Part shown: positions 32,530 through 42,119 of the stretch, one piece after another
Layout: each line of letters starts with the position of its first letter
Numbering within the stretch: the first letter of the stretch is position 1
Assembly: GCF_026262505.1 (NCBI RefSeq)
Contig: NC_067203.1
Location: 7,564,001 to 7,628,000 of the forward strand
Direction of reading: 5' to 3'
From: Trichomonas vaginalis G3
Lineage: Eukaryota; Parabasalia; Trichomonadida; Trichomonadidae
Length of the DNA: 64,000 nt
Program-made: the position numbers and the translations under genes
The notes under the pieces: model-generated
What the model saw: the letters and a program-made list of their open reading frames with translations, nothing else
The model's database searches: none
Told to the model about the DNA's origin: nothing

Positions 32530-33594
32530 TTACATTGAGATAAAAACAGTATATAACGAAATTGAATTAAAATTGAACATACTACTTTTATAATTTATAG
32601 ATGGACATAATTCGCTATTTCCAAGCATATAAGCGTTTCTTACAACATTGATTCCCCCAAATTTATCTGAAGGATATGTAAAAATCACGCGAACGGTTTT
32701 TAACAGAGGGCATTCATTAATTATATTAAGGGCATCGAATGATGTTTCGCCGTAATAAGTTAATAATCTCAGATTAGGTAATTGATTAAAAGCAAATTTA
32801 TTGATTTCAGAAACTTTATTTGGGAGAAAAATTGATCTAAGTTTGTCATTGATGTGAAACGCATAATTTTGCAAACTGGTTAGATTTCCAGGAAGTCGAA
32901 TGTCAGTTAATATGGGGCACGTCCTAAATGAGTATTCTGGAATCGAAGTGATATTGGTCATTGATAAATCAACTAATTTCAGATTAGGACTTGCATGAAA
33001 TGTAAATCCATCAATTCTCGAAAGATTTTCCCATCCAATAAACTGTTTATATGTACTGCCGCTACTGAGGCACCTGCCCAACACTTTGATATTTTCTTTA
33101 TGAGGTATGTCTTCTTCTTCAAAGTTAATTGGAGTGCGAACTAATGTATCTCCATTTTTCGAAAAAATAAAATTATTTTCAGAATAAAAATATGGATTTT
33201 GTGGATCAACGGTCAGAATATCTAGGAAAGGACATTGATTAAATGAAAATCCTGTCATATATCTCATGGAGGATACAATATTTATTGATGTAATAGGACA
33301 TAGGCCAAATGTATTTTCATTTAATGTTGTTACATAAGGCGAGAAGATAATACTTGTAAGTTTAGCCCTTAAGAACGCACCAGATTCAATTACCTCTATA
33401 TAAGATTGGCTTAAATCAAGTCCAGTGCACAAACAATTGGAACAAGCTTCAGTTCCAATGATAGTGTATACGTGAGAGGTGATTTTAATAGTTCCTGTGA
33501 ATGATGTATTAAACTTTTTAATTCTTTCCCCTTGTGAATCAACAATAGCCTCGCTCAGAGAGATTTTTAAATTAAGGTTATCAGTAAAGTGCAA
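32530..33594 (-). CDS. BspA-like leucine-rich-repeat protein
   Basis: 354 codons of TpLRR repeats with the family pattern (IIFSPYVTTLNENTFGLCP, LPGNLTSLQNYAFHINDKL and similar). The C-terminus is hydrophobic but short. Family members are surface-exposed and immunogenic. The frame begins at TTG; no in-frame ATG precedes the conserved LSEAIVDSQG start, so the signal-peptide end is missing or in another frame. The stop is followed by A, giving the trichomonad TAAA signal; mariner copy 2 starts ~10 bp later. The 5' end overlaps the truncated neighbour 33581-34375. Probably a partial gene. Confidence 0.65.
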   Translation of the reverse strand: MHFTDNLNLKISLSEAIVDSQGERIKKFNTSFTGTIKITSHVYTIIGTEACSNCLCTGLDLSQSYIEVIESGAFLRAKLTSIIFSPYVTTLNENTFGLCPITSINIVSSMRYMTGFSFNQCPFLDILTVDPQNPYFYSENNFIFSKNGDTLVRTPINFEEEDIPHKENIKVLGRCLSSGSTYKQFIGWENLSRIDGFTFHASPNLKLVDLSMTNITSIPEYSFRTCPILTDIRLPGNLTSLQNYAFHINDKLRSIFLPNKVSEINKFAFNQLPNLRLLTYYGETSFDALNIINECPLLKTVRVIFTYPSDKFGGINVVRNAYMLGNSELCPSINYKSSMFNFNSISLYTVFISM

Positions 33595-34375
33595 AATTTA
33601 TATGGTAATGTCCATATCTAATCATATTTATATTACATTTTATAAATAATTTTTGAATTCTGTTAGTGTAAATGCTTAAAAAATCGATTTGATAATTACG
33701 ACTATTTGAAAATGACCTCTCAATTTTAAGCAAATTATGAAAAGCAAATTTAGGAAGTATAGTTATATTAGTCTTAGATAAGTCAACGACTGTTAGATTG
33801 AGATTAACATGAAATCCAATTTCATCAAATTTACTCAAATTTTCCCAACCTTTAAATTTATGAATTAAAGCTCCGGAACAGAAACTGTTTCCAAAAGTAG
33901 TAATGCTTTCTTTATTAGGAATATCTTCTTCTTCAAAGATAATAGGGGTTCGAACAAGTTTAGTCATATCTTTACTGTAAACAAAGTTATTTACTACTGT
34001 ATAATATTCATTATTTTCATCGATAGAAAATGTATTCAAATTCGGACATTGGTTAAACGAATAGCCATCAAAATATCTTAAATTTGGTCCAAAATGCACA
34101 GATGAGATAGGACTTATTGCAAAAGTATTCCTCCTAATTGTAATTAAAGAATCTGGCAATATTAAAGTTGTCAGTTTATAACAAAAAAAGAATGCTTCGT
34201 CATTAATGTATTGTATAGATGATTTAGATAAATCTAATGATGCACAATTACATCTAAGGCACGCCCGATCATAAATAGTTTTATAAACAGGGTTAGTAAT
34301 AACAATATTACCAGTATAAGCTTTATTGAACTCATATATGATACTTCCTGACAAATTAATAATATTTTCGCTCAA
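33581..34375 (-). pseudogene. BspA-like protein, 3' truncated
   Basis: Open for 264 codons but starts at TTG (LSENIINLSG); a stop lies seven codons upstream in the same frame and the nearby ATG is out of frame. Residues 1-~215 match the neighbouring BspA-like genes well, then the repeats are lost after FAFHNLLKI and the tail looks random. The 14-base overlap with the next gene suggests that a deletion fused the two. Interpreted as a remnant. Confidence 0.6.
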
Positions 34376-35820
34376 TCTAGAGAAGCGGGAACATTAAATT
34401 TTTTTCTATCAACGGTTATTTTATATTTTTGTCAAATATTTTGTCACTTTTGCAATTTTGGAGTTAAAAAAATTCAAACCAAGATAATAACATATAAATA
34501 TAATTTCATTGTTCAAAAATAATAGTTAATTTTAGATTAAAATGAAAACAGAATAACTAATAAAGGGAAAGGTGGAAGAACATGGAATGTTTTTGATTGA
34601 GGAACATGTTATCATAGTCTCACCGAGCTGAAATGCATCGAATGAAACATTAAATGATGAAAATTTCTCCGATGGATACAAAGGACAAACACAAATATAT
34701 TTCACATTCGGACAATTATTAAACAAATTCTTTCCTGAAAACGATATATTTCCATAATAGCAAACAACTCTCAAATTATTTAAATTACTAAAACTTTGAT
34801 CAGCTATAAGATTTATGGAAGAGGGAAGAGATAACAAATATAATTTTGGCAATTGTGAGATGGAATCACTTCTTAGTTCATTTAATCTAATAGGTAATAT
34901 CAACGTTTTCAAATTTATTAAACCATGGAATGCAAATATAGACAGTTTCGTAATTTTTGTATTAGATACATCAATAATTTCTAAATGAGGATTAGCATGA
35001 AATCCAACATCTTCAATTTTACTTAAATTTTCCCAACCTTTAAATTTATGAATTGAAGATCCGCATTCAAAACCGAATCCTAATATAGTAATTCTTTCTT
35101 TATTGGGAATGTCTTCTTCTTCAAAAATAGTAGGGGTTCGAACAAGTTTAGTCATATCTTTACTGAAAACAAAGTTATTGACAACTGTAAAGTACTGATT
35201 ATTTTCATCGATAGAAGATGTATTCAAATTCAGACATTGGTTAAATGAATAACCACTAAATTCTCTTAAATTTGGTCCAAAATGCACAAATGAGATAGAT
35301 ATTTCACCGAAAGTGTTAGCTCCAATTAAAATTAGAGAATCAGGTAAAATGAAAGTTACAAGATTCCTACAGAAAAGGAATGCTGAGTTTTCTATATATT
35401 CAATTTTTGATTGTGATAGATCTAATGATGTGCATAAACCACCAATACAAGCGTTATTGGAAATTGTTTTGTATATGGTGTTTGTAATGATAATGCTTCC
35501 AGCATATGATGTATCAAACTCATATATAATACTTCCCGATGCATTAACAATATGATCACTCAGCTAATTAAAATAAAATCGGTTTTTAGAAACCGTTCTA
35601 CAAAAAGTGCATATCGGTAAAATTAAGGTTGTTTTAGAGTCATACACTGTGAAAAGTACGTAATTGCTGAGTTTAAAAATTGAGTTTCTACTTGCATTGT
35701 GTATAATAAATCCTCAATTACAAAATAATTAAAGTGGGTCAAAAGCTGTTATGGGATATATAGTATTTCCTGTGCTCTATAGTAAAAAGAAAATGTGAAA
35801 TCATTGATGATAGATTTAAT
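34306..35820 (-). repeat. Segmental duplication, block B
   Basis: Direct duplicate of 29364-30892 (see block A), ~4.9 kb away in the same orientation. Mariner copy 2 and two BspA-like genes lie between the blocks. Confidence 0.85.
34532..35563 (-). CDS. BspA-like leucine-rich-repeat protein, block B copy
   Basis: Open for ~343 codons from a CTG (35561-35563, LSDHIVNASG) to the stop; the earlier frameshift of block A is absent here. TpLRR repeats as in the neighbours (LPDSLILIGANTFG, SLPSSINLIADQSF). The conserved first residues have no ATG: the preceding codon is TAG. The same place is defective in the other three relatives, so a shared upstream exon, a lost signal peptide or decay are all possible. 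C-terminal hydrophobic stretch ~12 residues. Confidence 0.6.
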   Translation of the reverse strand: MSDHIVNASGSIIYEFDTSYAGSIIITNTIYKTISNNACIGGLCTSLDLSQSKIEYIENSAFLFCRNLVTFILPDSLILIGANTFGEISISFVHFGPNLREFSGYSFNQCLNLNTSSIDENNQYFTVVNNFVFSKDMTKLVRTPTIFEEEDIPNKERITILGFGFECGSSIHKFKGWENLSKIEDVGFHANPHLEIIDVSNTKITKLSIFAFHGLINLKTLILPIRLNELRSDSISQLPKLYLLSLPSSINLIADQSFSNLNNLRVVCYYGNISFSGKNLFNNCPNVKYICVCPLYPSEKFSSFNVSFDAFQLGETMITCSSIKNIPCSSTFPFISYSVFILI

Positions 35821-35886
35821 TTTTTTATTATCTAAAAATTATACAAACAATAATATAAAAATGTATGAAAATCTCTTACATATTTC

Positions 35887-36717
35887 TCATGTATTTTCAT
35901 CAAAACTCATCATTTCATGAATAGCACCATCTCCTCCGCCAAGATATTTCTCTTCAACATGGAACTGTGAGTGAAAGAAGTTCACTGATACATTTGGAGA
36001 AAATTTATACAGGATATTAAGAGCGTCTGTGCTAGCATCTAAAGAATTTTCATTTGGTGGGTTGATTCCACCAGGATGTACTTTGAAACTGTTCTTCTGT
36101 GCGTATTCTTCAATATTTTTATTTGAACAGTAGCAGAAAGGCCTTATTAGATATATACTCGTATTATCATTGATCTGGAATTCCTGTTTTGGATCCGGAG
36201 CATCTAAAACACCTTCATCACACATTTTCGCAAGCATTGCAGCATTGATGGCTTCAATTGTATCTGGAATTGCAATTTTATTATATCCTTGGATCATAGC
36301 TTGTTCAATGTACATATTATAAAGTTCATCCCTGTTAGTAACTTCTTTATGATGGACATACTTTATATCCAGTTTGTACTTGTTACAGAATTCATCAAGA
36401 ATTAATTTAGTCTGTGGATCTGGATGGGGTGTAGAATAGAAATGTATAGCAAGTAACGGTATCTTTGGTTTCGTTTTTTCGGCCTTAAAATGCATCCAAC
36501 ATGCCAATGGTAATTTTTTCCCGTCGGCATCTATTGGAATGATCACTTTATCATTCAGATCAAAGAGGTGAAACTCTGAACATGTCATTGCGCTCTTTTT
36601 CTTGATACTGTTAAGCATAGCAAGAGTGTAAATTAAAAAAATGAAATTCCTCAAATAATTAATTTGGCGAATTGTTGTGATAAATAGCTTCGCTAAAGTG
36701 TTATCAAGCGCTTTCAT
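35887..36717 (-). CDS. TtcA/Ctu-like (PP-loop fold) protein without PP-loop
   Basis: 276 residues. The central part (HFYSTPHPDPQTKLILDEF, then GYNKIAIPDTIEAINAAML and SIYLIRPFCYCSNKNIEEYA) follows the layout of tRNA 2-thiolation enzymes of the TtcA/Ctu1/Ctu2 group, which bind ATP and thiolate tRNA in the cytosol. The expected SGGxDS loop is not present; the position reads LPLACWMHFKA. This resembles the non-catalytic Ctu2 type, or a divergent member. Met34 or Met44 are alternative starts; the first ~40 residues include a hydrophobic run (FIFLIYTLAML) that may be untranslated. Family assignment is tentative. Confidence 0.4.
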   Translation of the reverse strand: MKALDNTLAKLFITTIRQINYLRNFIFLIYTLAMLNSIKKKSAMTCSEFHLFDLNDKVIIPIDADGKKLPLACWMHFKAEKTKPKIPLLAIHFYSTPHPDPQTKLILDEFCNKYKLDIKYVHHKEVTNRDELYNMYIEQAMIQGYNKIAIPDTIEAINAAMLAKMCDEGVLDAPDPKQEFQINDNTSIYLIRPFCYCSNKNIEEYAQKNSFKVHPGGINPPNENSLDASTDALNILYKFSPNVSVNFFHSQFHVEEKYLGGGDGAIHEMMSFDENT

Positions 36718-37147
36718 GCGAAATCTCTAAGTGGTCTAGATAAAATTTTAGTGGATCAAAACAAATTCAATATTTCGGTTTTTTTCTGAGAAAACTGAGC
36801 CTTTTCTCTCAAATAATAATTTATCAAAATTTTATCAATGTAGTAGAATCGAATATGTTTGACATTTTTGCCAAGCAATTTCTGACACTACGTTACTGAA
36901 AATTCTCCAAAATGATGTAAATCGTAACAGAGACATACAAAGTGCATCGAATATTATAACAATTAATATGTTCGCTAAAACTCGATGCAAAGATTATATT
37001 TTATGGTCAAAATAAGAGATTCGTTCTAATTTCCAACCGAACAACTTGATAGAGTAATGTATGCAAGCTTTATAGTAAAAATTCTTATAAGAAAGTCTTT
37101 ATGCTTTATTCTCTATTGATAAAAATAAACAAATAAATTAAATTTTT
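36718..37147. other. Intergenic
   Basis: AT-rich spacer between minus-strand genes. Nothing recognised. Confidence 0.5.
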
Positions 37148-40100
37148 CTAAGCGTAACGAGATAATCTCTTTTGGAATCTTTCAATCATTGCCTGATTTG
37201 TATTTTCGTTGATTTCTCCACCCATTGCATTGAGTAATGATGAAGCAACGAAGGCAGCAGATTTCGCAGCTTCAATTGTTAGTTTAACCTCATTAAACTC
37301 GGACGCGCTCAATGTAAACAGCTTAAATAAGCCGGAGAAAATCCTCGTGGCCGTATCTTCGTCGAGCATTTTCGATGCTTGTTTGTAAAACTGCTCCAAT
37401 CCTGCATAATATATGTTAGATATATGAGGAATTGTTACGGGCAGTGCATAAACAACAGCGGAAATGTAATCGGAGATGTCGAAATCGCTGTAATTAGCTA
37501 ATAACAAAGAAATCGTTGCAATGTAAGCAATTGTTTCTTTGTGATATGGTCTTCCAACACAATCTGTTGGAAAATCAATGAAATCTTCAATAAATGCCAA
37601 AGCTGGTTGAAAAATATTTTCCTTATATTTGTCCAAAACTTTTGCAAACATCTTCAAAGGTCTTGGATTAATGAATCCATCGCATAAACTGCATGAATTC
37701 GTAAGGATCTGTAGAATTGTCTTCCTTTCTATTGATTGCAAATTTTCTGCATGAATTAAGAAGAATTTTCCAAGAATTGTGGCATAACTTATTAATATTA
37801 TTTCATTTCCGCCTTTCTTCTTCATTAATTTCCTTGCATTGACAATAAATTTATCTTTTTGGAATAATTCGGGTTTATACTTAGCAATCTTGCAAAGGAA
37901 CTTAACTGCGCTATCAATGGCCTCAACTGTTTCATCTCTGGCTTCTTCTGTCGATGGCAACTCTAAATCAATCGCAGAATTTGCTTCTTCAAGCAACATT
38001 TCGAGTTGTGCGTTGCCGAAATCGCTGTTTGACTTAATAAATGATGCTGCCATCTCAAATATCTTGGAAACTGTTGAAGAATAAGGAGAAGAAAAGATAT
38101 CAGAAATTTGAGCCAAAATTTCATTTTTGTCTAAGTTGAATTTGTTTGTCATGATTGAGATGCATTCAATAGACAAAGATGATAAGTCTTCATCGATAAT
38201 ATTGTTGGCAAGTCCAATTAAATGTTCAATTAATTGTTCGGCAGCTGGTTGTATTATTTCTGGATGGTTCTTCAATATTGCAATGATTAAATCTAAGCAG
38301 CAAGCCTTCAGTTCAATCATTTCTCTCATTTCTTCGCTCATCATCTCAAATTCATTATCAATTTCTGCTTCGTCCTCGTTATCGTTAGAGGGAAGAGGCG
38401 TCTGAAGCAAGTTAAAGGCCGATTCAACAGCCTGTGTAAGGAATTGAAGAGATCCTTCCATAGGAATATCAGATAAAATGACTGCAGCGGTTTGTGCGGC
38501 TGTAATTACGTATATTTCATTGCTCTGTAACGATTCCGTGAGGGTCTGTAATGTTTGCTGAGCGAATGAAGACATTTCTTCAGGACATGCTTTGTGAAGT
38601 GTTGCTAAGCCACGGAGAGAGGTACCAATGAGCTTGTAGTCTTCAGATGTAACAGCTTCTTGCATTGCATCAAGAAAAACTTGATACAAATTTGGGGCCA
38701 AATCTCGAATTGTTTCTCCTGCAGCGAAAATGAAAGCATGGACAGCAAAAAGAGCTCGTTCTCTAACTCCTCCTGTTCTTGCACCTGCAATTGAAACAAG
38801 AGTATCTAAGAATTCTGGAATATTCGGAACATTTACGTCAATTGTGGTCAAAAGCTCTTGTAACATGTTCAATGCACTATATTCAACTGTTTCGTCATCT
38901 AATTGGGCGGCCAAAAGGCTTCCATTAAGTAAAATTGAAGAATAATCTGATAATCCAGCATTAAAAACTCTTATGAAGACTTGTAATGCTTGGAATACCA
39001 CGGCCATGACAGCAGGACATCCATTTTCTGTGTCAATCTGTTTTGTAAGGAATTCCATGATAAAATTAATATGATGACCGCAAACTTCAGGCGCCATTTC
39101 AATAAATATCTGTATTAAATATGCCCCTGCGAAAATGTTACCGTAAGAGCTTTCATTTACCTCAGAAATGACGTTTTCAAAAAGTGAAGTCGAATCTGAA
39201 GATTTTTTAATGAGATCCGATAGTGTATCGCATATATAATATGCATCACTTTGTGCTTCAGCACTTTCTGTCTCAATAAAGCATCTTGCAACGTTTGTTA
39301 ACATAGATTGAATTATTATTGGAATTAAATCTTCTCCAATGTCATCAAACTTGTTGTAGATTGTTGCACTTATAGGAGTAAATATGATATAGATCTGTCC
39401 TTCAGGAATTTCTTCGTCGTTTGCCAATTCAAGTAAATTTGTTAAGAAAGAATTAGCTTCTATGCAGCTATTTTGAGAAGCACACTCACCAATTTCATTG
39501 GCAAGCTTGTATGTTATAGGGGACTCGTTTATAAGGTAAAATTTGAAAAGTTGTAAAATTGAGGCGATACAGACTTGAACTTCGCTTGGAGCAGGCGCTT
39601 CGAATACGAGAGTGAGCTTCTGAGTAAGATGTGCAGCTGCTATTGTAAGATCTTCGTTTCCTGAACGTAATGCATTTAAAATTAAATCTGTAAGGGTTGA
39701 AAGATGGGTAGAGAGCTCGCTAATGTCCATATTTTGGGCTAATACACCGTATATTGTAAGTGCAACCTCTTGCTGATCAATATCATCGGAGGATAACAGT
39801 GAATCTGCAAAATTTCTTAATTCTGGCCATTCAAGTTTTGAATCTCGTAAAATTGGATCAAATGCATCAATGATAGCGTGTCTGTTCTTTTGTATTGGTT
39901 CATTAACTAGAGCTGTCAAAATTTGTGATTTCAGCGCATCAGCTTGCCCTGAAGCAACTAAATCTTCCCAATGCATAGATAGCATTGTTCTCAGACCAAT
40001 TGCTGCTTGGCGGCGCGTAATTTGGTTTTGGTCATTCATTAAAGTTTCAAGAATTGCTGAGAAATTTGCAGGGTCTTTATATATTTCAAGTAATGTCGCT

Positions 40101-40159
40101 GTGGCTTGTTGAACACCTGTTGTTTGAAGACTAAGTTGATAAAGTTCGGATATATTCAT
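37148..40159 (-). CDS. Importin-beta family karyopherin
   Basis: 1003-residue nuclear transport receptor, built of HEAT repeats throughout, expected to bind RanGTP and carry cargo through the nuclear pore. The N-terminus matches the importin-beta N-terminal domain (NQITRRQAAIGLRTML, residues ~46-61). An acidic insertion around residue 590 (asparagine, aspartate and glutamate rich) is typical of this family. Length and repeat style fit the importin-4/5 (Kap123/Kap121) group. Frame fully open. A 17-nt motif GCAAAACGAAACCCTTA lies ~110 bp upstream of the start (40269-40285, in gene orientation) and recurs at 63455-63471. Confidence 0.85.
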   Translation of the reverse strand: MNISELYQLSLQTTGVQQATATLLEIYKDPANFSAILETLMNDQNQITRRQAAIGLRTMLSMHWEDLVASGQADALKSQILTALVNEPIQKNRHAIIDAFDPILRDSKLEWPELRNFADSLLSSDDIDQQEVALTIYGVLAQNMDISELSTHLSTLTDLILNALRSGNEDLTIAAAHLTQKLTLVFEAPAPSEVQVCIASILQLFKFYLINESPITYKLANEIGECASQNSCIEANSFLTNLLELANDEEIPEGQIYIIFTPISATIYNKFDDIGEDLIPIIIQSMLTNVARCFIETESAEAQSDAYYICDTLSDLIKKSSDSTSLFENVISEVNESSYGNIFAGAYLIQIFIEMAPEVCGHHINFIMEFLTKQIDTENGCPAVMAVVFQALQVFIRVFNAGLSDYSSILLNGSLLAAQLDDETVEYSALNMLQELLTTIDVNVPNIPEFLDTLVSIAGARTGGVRERALFAVHAFIFAAGETIRDLAPNLYQVFLDAMQEAVTSEDYKLIGTSLRGLATLHKACPEEMSSFAQQTLQTLTESLQSNEIYVITAAQTAAVILSDIPMEGSLQFLTQAVESAFNLLQTPLPSNDNEDEAEIDNEFEMMSEEMREMIELKACCLDLIIAILKNHPEIIQPAAEQLIEHLIGLANNIIDEDLSSLSIECISIMTNKFNLDKNEILAQISDIFSSPYSSTVSKIFEMAASFIKSNSDFGNAQLEMLLEEANSAIDLELPSTEEARDETVEAIDSAVKFLCKIAKYKPELFQKDKFIVNARKLMKKKGGNEIILISYATILGKFFLIHAENLQSIERKTILQILTNSCSLCDGFINPRPLKMFAKVLDKYKENIFQPALAFIEDFIDFPTDCVGRPYHKETIAYIATISLLLANYSDFDISDYISAVVYALPVTIPHISNIYYAGLEQFYKQASKMLDEDTATRIFSGLFKLFTLSASEFNEVKLTIEAAKSAAFVASSLLNAMGGEINENTNQAMIERFQKRLSRYA

Positions 40160-40710
40160 AGCAAAAATCTACCGATTATTTTCCATTCAATTAATTGTGA
40201 CTTGAAAATTTTATGGACATTCATATTTAATGGGGAGAAGCTTCCTAAACTTTTTAATCCCATAAATATAAGGGTTTCGTTTTGCGAAAAAAACGTACAA
40301 TACGCAATTTCGCTAAAAAAACATTTAGCTAGCAATTTCGACCTTTGACTCCACTCAAGACGTCACTTTTTTAATTTTGCGGTATCATATTTTTGGAAAA
40401 TCTTTATGAATATTATATAAAAAGTCTCTTTAATATCTATATTTCATATTTTTATCGATTTTTAAAGTTTTTGCGAAAAGTATTCAATTATTTTTGCTAT
40501 TTGGTCGGGTAAATGTCAGATTTGCGACATTTTCTGATATGATATTCAGATTCTACGTTGATAATAATGCTTATAGAACCCTCTTGCTATTGTGTCAAAA
40601 TTGCTAAACCGATAGCAAAAATATCTCACAATATCAAAATTGAGATATTGAGTGAATTATGCATTATAGAGATTAAAAATCTGATTTGTGAAAACATCTC
40701 ATTAGTTTCT
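40160..40710. other. Intergenic, left flank of Maverick
   Basis: Holds the upstream region of the importin gene. No other gene. The Maverick inserted ~550 bp upstream of the importin start. Confidence 0.5.
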
Positions 40711-40716
40711 AGCTAA
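40711..40716 (+). repeat. Target-site duplication AGCTAA, left
   Basis: AGCTAA directly before the left end and again directly after the right end (62859-62864). Six base pairs is the usual Maverick/Polinton duplication length. Confidence 0.85.
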
Positions 40717-40734
40717 AGTTAGTATACATATCAT

Positions 40735-40765
40735 GTGTACTGAGGCACTGCGCGCCTCCGTACAC
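40735..40765 (+). repeat. Terminal hairpin, left
   Basis: GTGTACTGAGGC and GCCTCCGTACAC form a 12-bp stem with one mismatch and a 7-base loop, 18 bp from the element end. The mirror copy is at 62810-62840. Position near the tip suggests a role in replication priming or integrase recognition; this is inference. Confidence 0.6.
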
Positions 40766-40932
40766 CACTTAGCGGTTTTGACACTTTACGAAACCGTTAA
40801 CGTATATTTTACAACACAAACGACAACACTAACTTAACCTTAAATATTTATAAAGCCGCCAACCACTTCACCTCACTAATGAAAAAATAAACGTTTTCAC
40901 AAACGACTTCATTAATGTAAAAATAAACGTTC

Positions 40933-41253
40933 TCACTTACAAAAGTATTGCAACTCCTCCCATTGCTGTGCTTCACATAACAGCTCATAATCTTCTGACT
41001 CACTTTCTTCTTCATATAGGTCAAAATCACTGTCAAAATAAATGTTAGTAAGTTTTGACAAAGCTAATGAAACACGTTTACCGTTTGTATCGTATGCTTG
41101 TATAAACTTTCCATTCTTCATTCCTTCATAAACGCTCAAACTAACTTTACCCTTTCTCCCTCGTATCTGATAGAATGTATTTTCACGAGGAACGAAGAAC
41201 AAATTCTTGAACTCATGACCGTTGTAGTTTGTTATCTCAATAGTTTTCGTCAT
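40933..41253 (-). CDS. Small acidic-tailed protein in left repeat
   Basis: 106 residues, identical to the copy at 62322-62642, so the element carries two outward-facing copies. The N-terminal two thirds are basic and beta-like (FYQIRGRKGKVSLSVYEG); the last 25 residues are strongly acidic (DLYEEESESEDYE). No family recognised; a small DNA-binding or regulatory protein is conceivable. ACGTTTATTTTTATATAA directly precedes the ATG, a motif repeated upstream of other genes of this element. Confidence 0.6.
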   Translation of the reverse strand: MTKTIEITNYNGHEFKNLFFVPRENTFYQIRGRKGKVSLSVYEGMKNGKFIQAYDTNGKRVSLALSKLTNIYFDSDFDLYEEESESEDYELLCEAQQWEELQYFCK

Positions 41254-41388
41254 TTATATAAAAATAAACGTTCTCGCTAAATAATAAAATAAACTTAAAA
41301 ATAAACGTTGTCAGAGGTGAAAAAATAATGTTTATGTTAGAATGTTAGATCTAACCCGATATCTAACCTCTTTTCTAACCTGTTGAAT

Positions 41389-41904
41389 TCATTGCTTTAT
41401 AACTCTCTTCCTTGGTTTCTTTTTAGTTGCTTTCTTCACGTCTGTCTCCAACTTGACTGTCTTTCTTCTTCGGCCGTAATGATACCAATTACTTCCACCA
41501 GTCAATGGGTCAAATGGTCTTTCGTAAGGGTTTCCATACATTCCATAGGGACCATACGGAAGAACTACTGGTGGAGGAAGAGTTCCATCGACTCTATTTA
41601 AATGCATTGTTTCACCTTTCATCTGGTCATTAAAGTCTTTTGCGTGTTTTGCAAACTCATCGTCCTTTCCTAAAGCATTTTCTGACTCAGTCGCAACTAA
41701 ATTGGATGCTTTATTTATGAGCCCTATTTTATTTAATCTTAACTTCTTTGCAACCCAGCCTCCAATCTTTCCTTTATTTGCATCTAATGTCTTCGAAACT
41801 CTTCCTCCACTCATTTTATTTACTGCGTCATAAGCCCCAAGTGCTTTTGCTCCAAATGCTAATGCTTTTGTTCCCATTGCGCCTAAAGCTGCCCAAGCTA
41901 CCAT
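41389..41904 (-). CDS. Small basic virion-like protein
   Basis: 171 residues. Residues 1-28 are alanine/glycine-rich and amphipathic (WAALGAMGTKALAFGAKALG). The middle has prolines and tyrosines (LPYGPYGMYGNPY) and residues 143-171 are very basic (YGRRRKTVKLET, KKKPRKR). The pattern resembles small membrane-active or DNA-associated virion proteins, but I do not recognise a family. The ATG immediately follows the TAA of the upstream minus-strand gene (TAAATG). Its last codons (VIKQ, stop) lie within the terminal inverted repeat. Confidence 0.6.
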   Translation of the reverse strand: MVAWAALGAMGTKALAFGAKALGAYDAVNKMSGGRVSKTLDANKGKIGGWVAKKLRLNKIGLINKASNLVATESENALGKDDEFAKHAKDFNDQMKGETMHLNRVDGTLPPPVVLPYGPYGMYGNPYERPFDPLTGGSNWYHYGRRRKTVKLETDVKKATKKKPRKRVIKQ

Positions 41905-42102
41905 TTACACCATATTAAAATCATCTCTCTTCAATATTATCTCATAAAAGTTCTCGTTACCGGAGAAAGTCAATGAAACATAAACATTCTCATTCATAAA
42001 CTTCTTTCTTATCTCATCTATACGCTTCAAAATGTCTGAACAATTGCTAACATCTTCTACAACAGTTATTTCATCATGAATGACCTTTAAAAACAAGCTC
42101 AT
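41905..42102 (-). CDS. Small unrecognised protein
   Basis: 65 residues, ATG to stop. Directly abuts the next gene downstream (stop and ATG adjacent). Charged, with no motif. The upstream text TTTTAATAGCATATTAA resembles that before other genes in the element. Role unknown. Confidence 0.5.
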   Translation of the reverse strand: MSLFLKVIHDEITVVEDVSNCSDILKRIDEIRKKFMNENVYVSLTFSGNENFYEIILKRDDFNMV

Positions 42103-42119
42103 TTAATATGCTATTAAAA

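Larger units (their letters stand above)
40717..41405 (+). repeat. Maverick left terminal inverted repeat
   Basis: 689 bp, pairing with 62170-62858 (coordinates sum to 103575, no indels seen). It contains a complete small gene, the palindrome GTTAGATCTAAC and a terminal hairpin. Its inner end lies inside the last codons of the 171-residue gene. Confidence 0.95.

Noticed and set aside
35313-35555. 80-codon plus-strand frame in block B
   Set aside because: Antisense to the BspA-like gene; no independent support.
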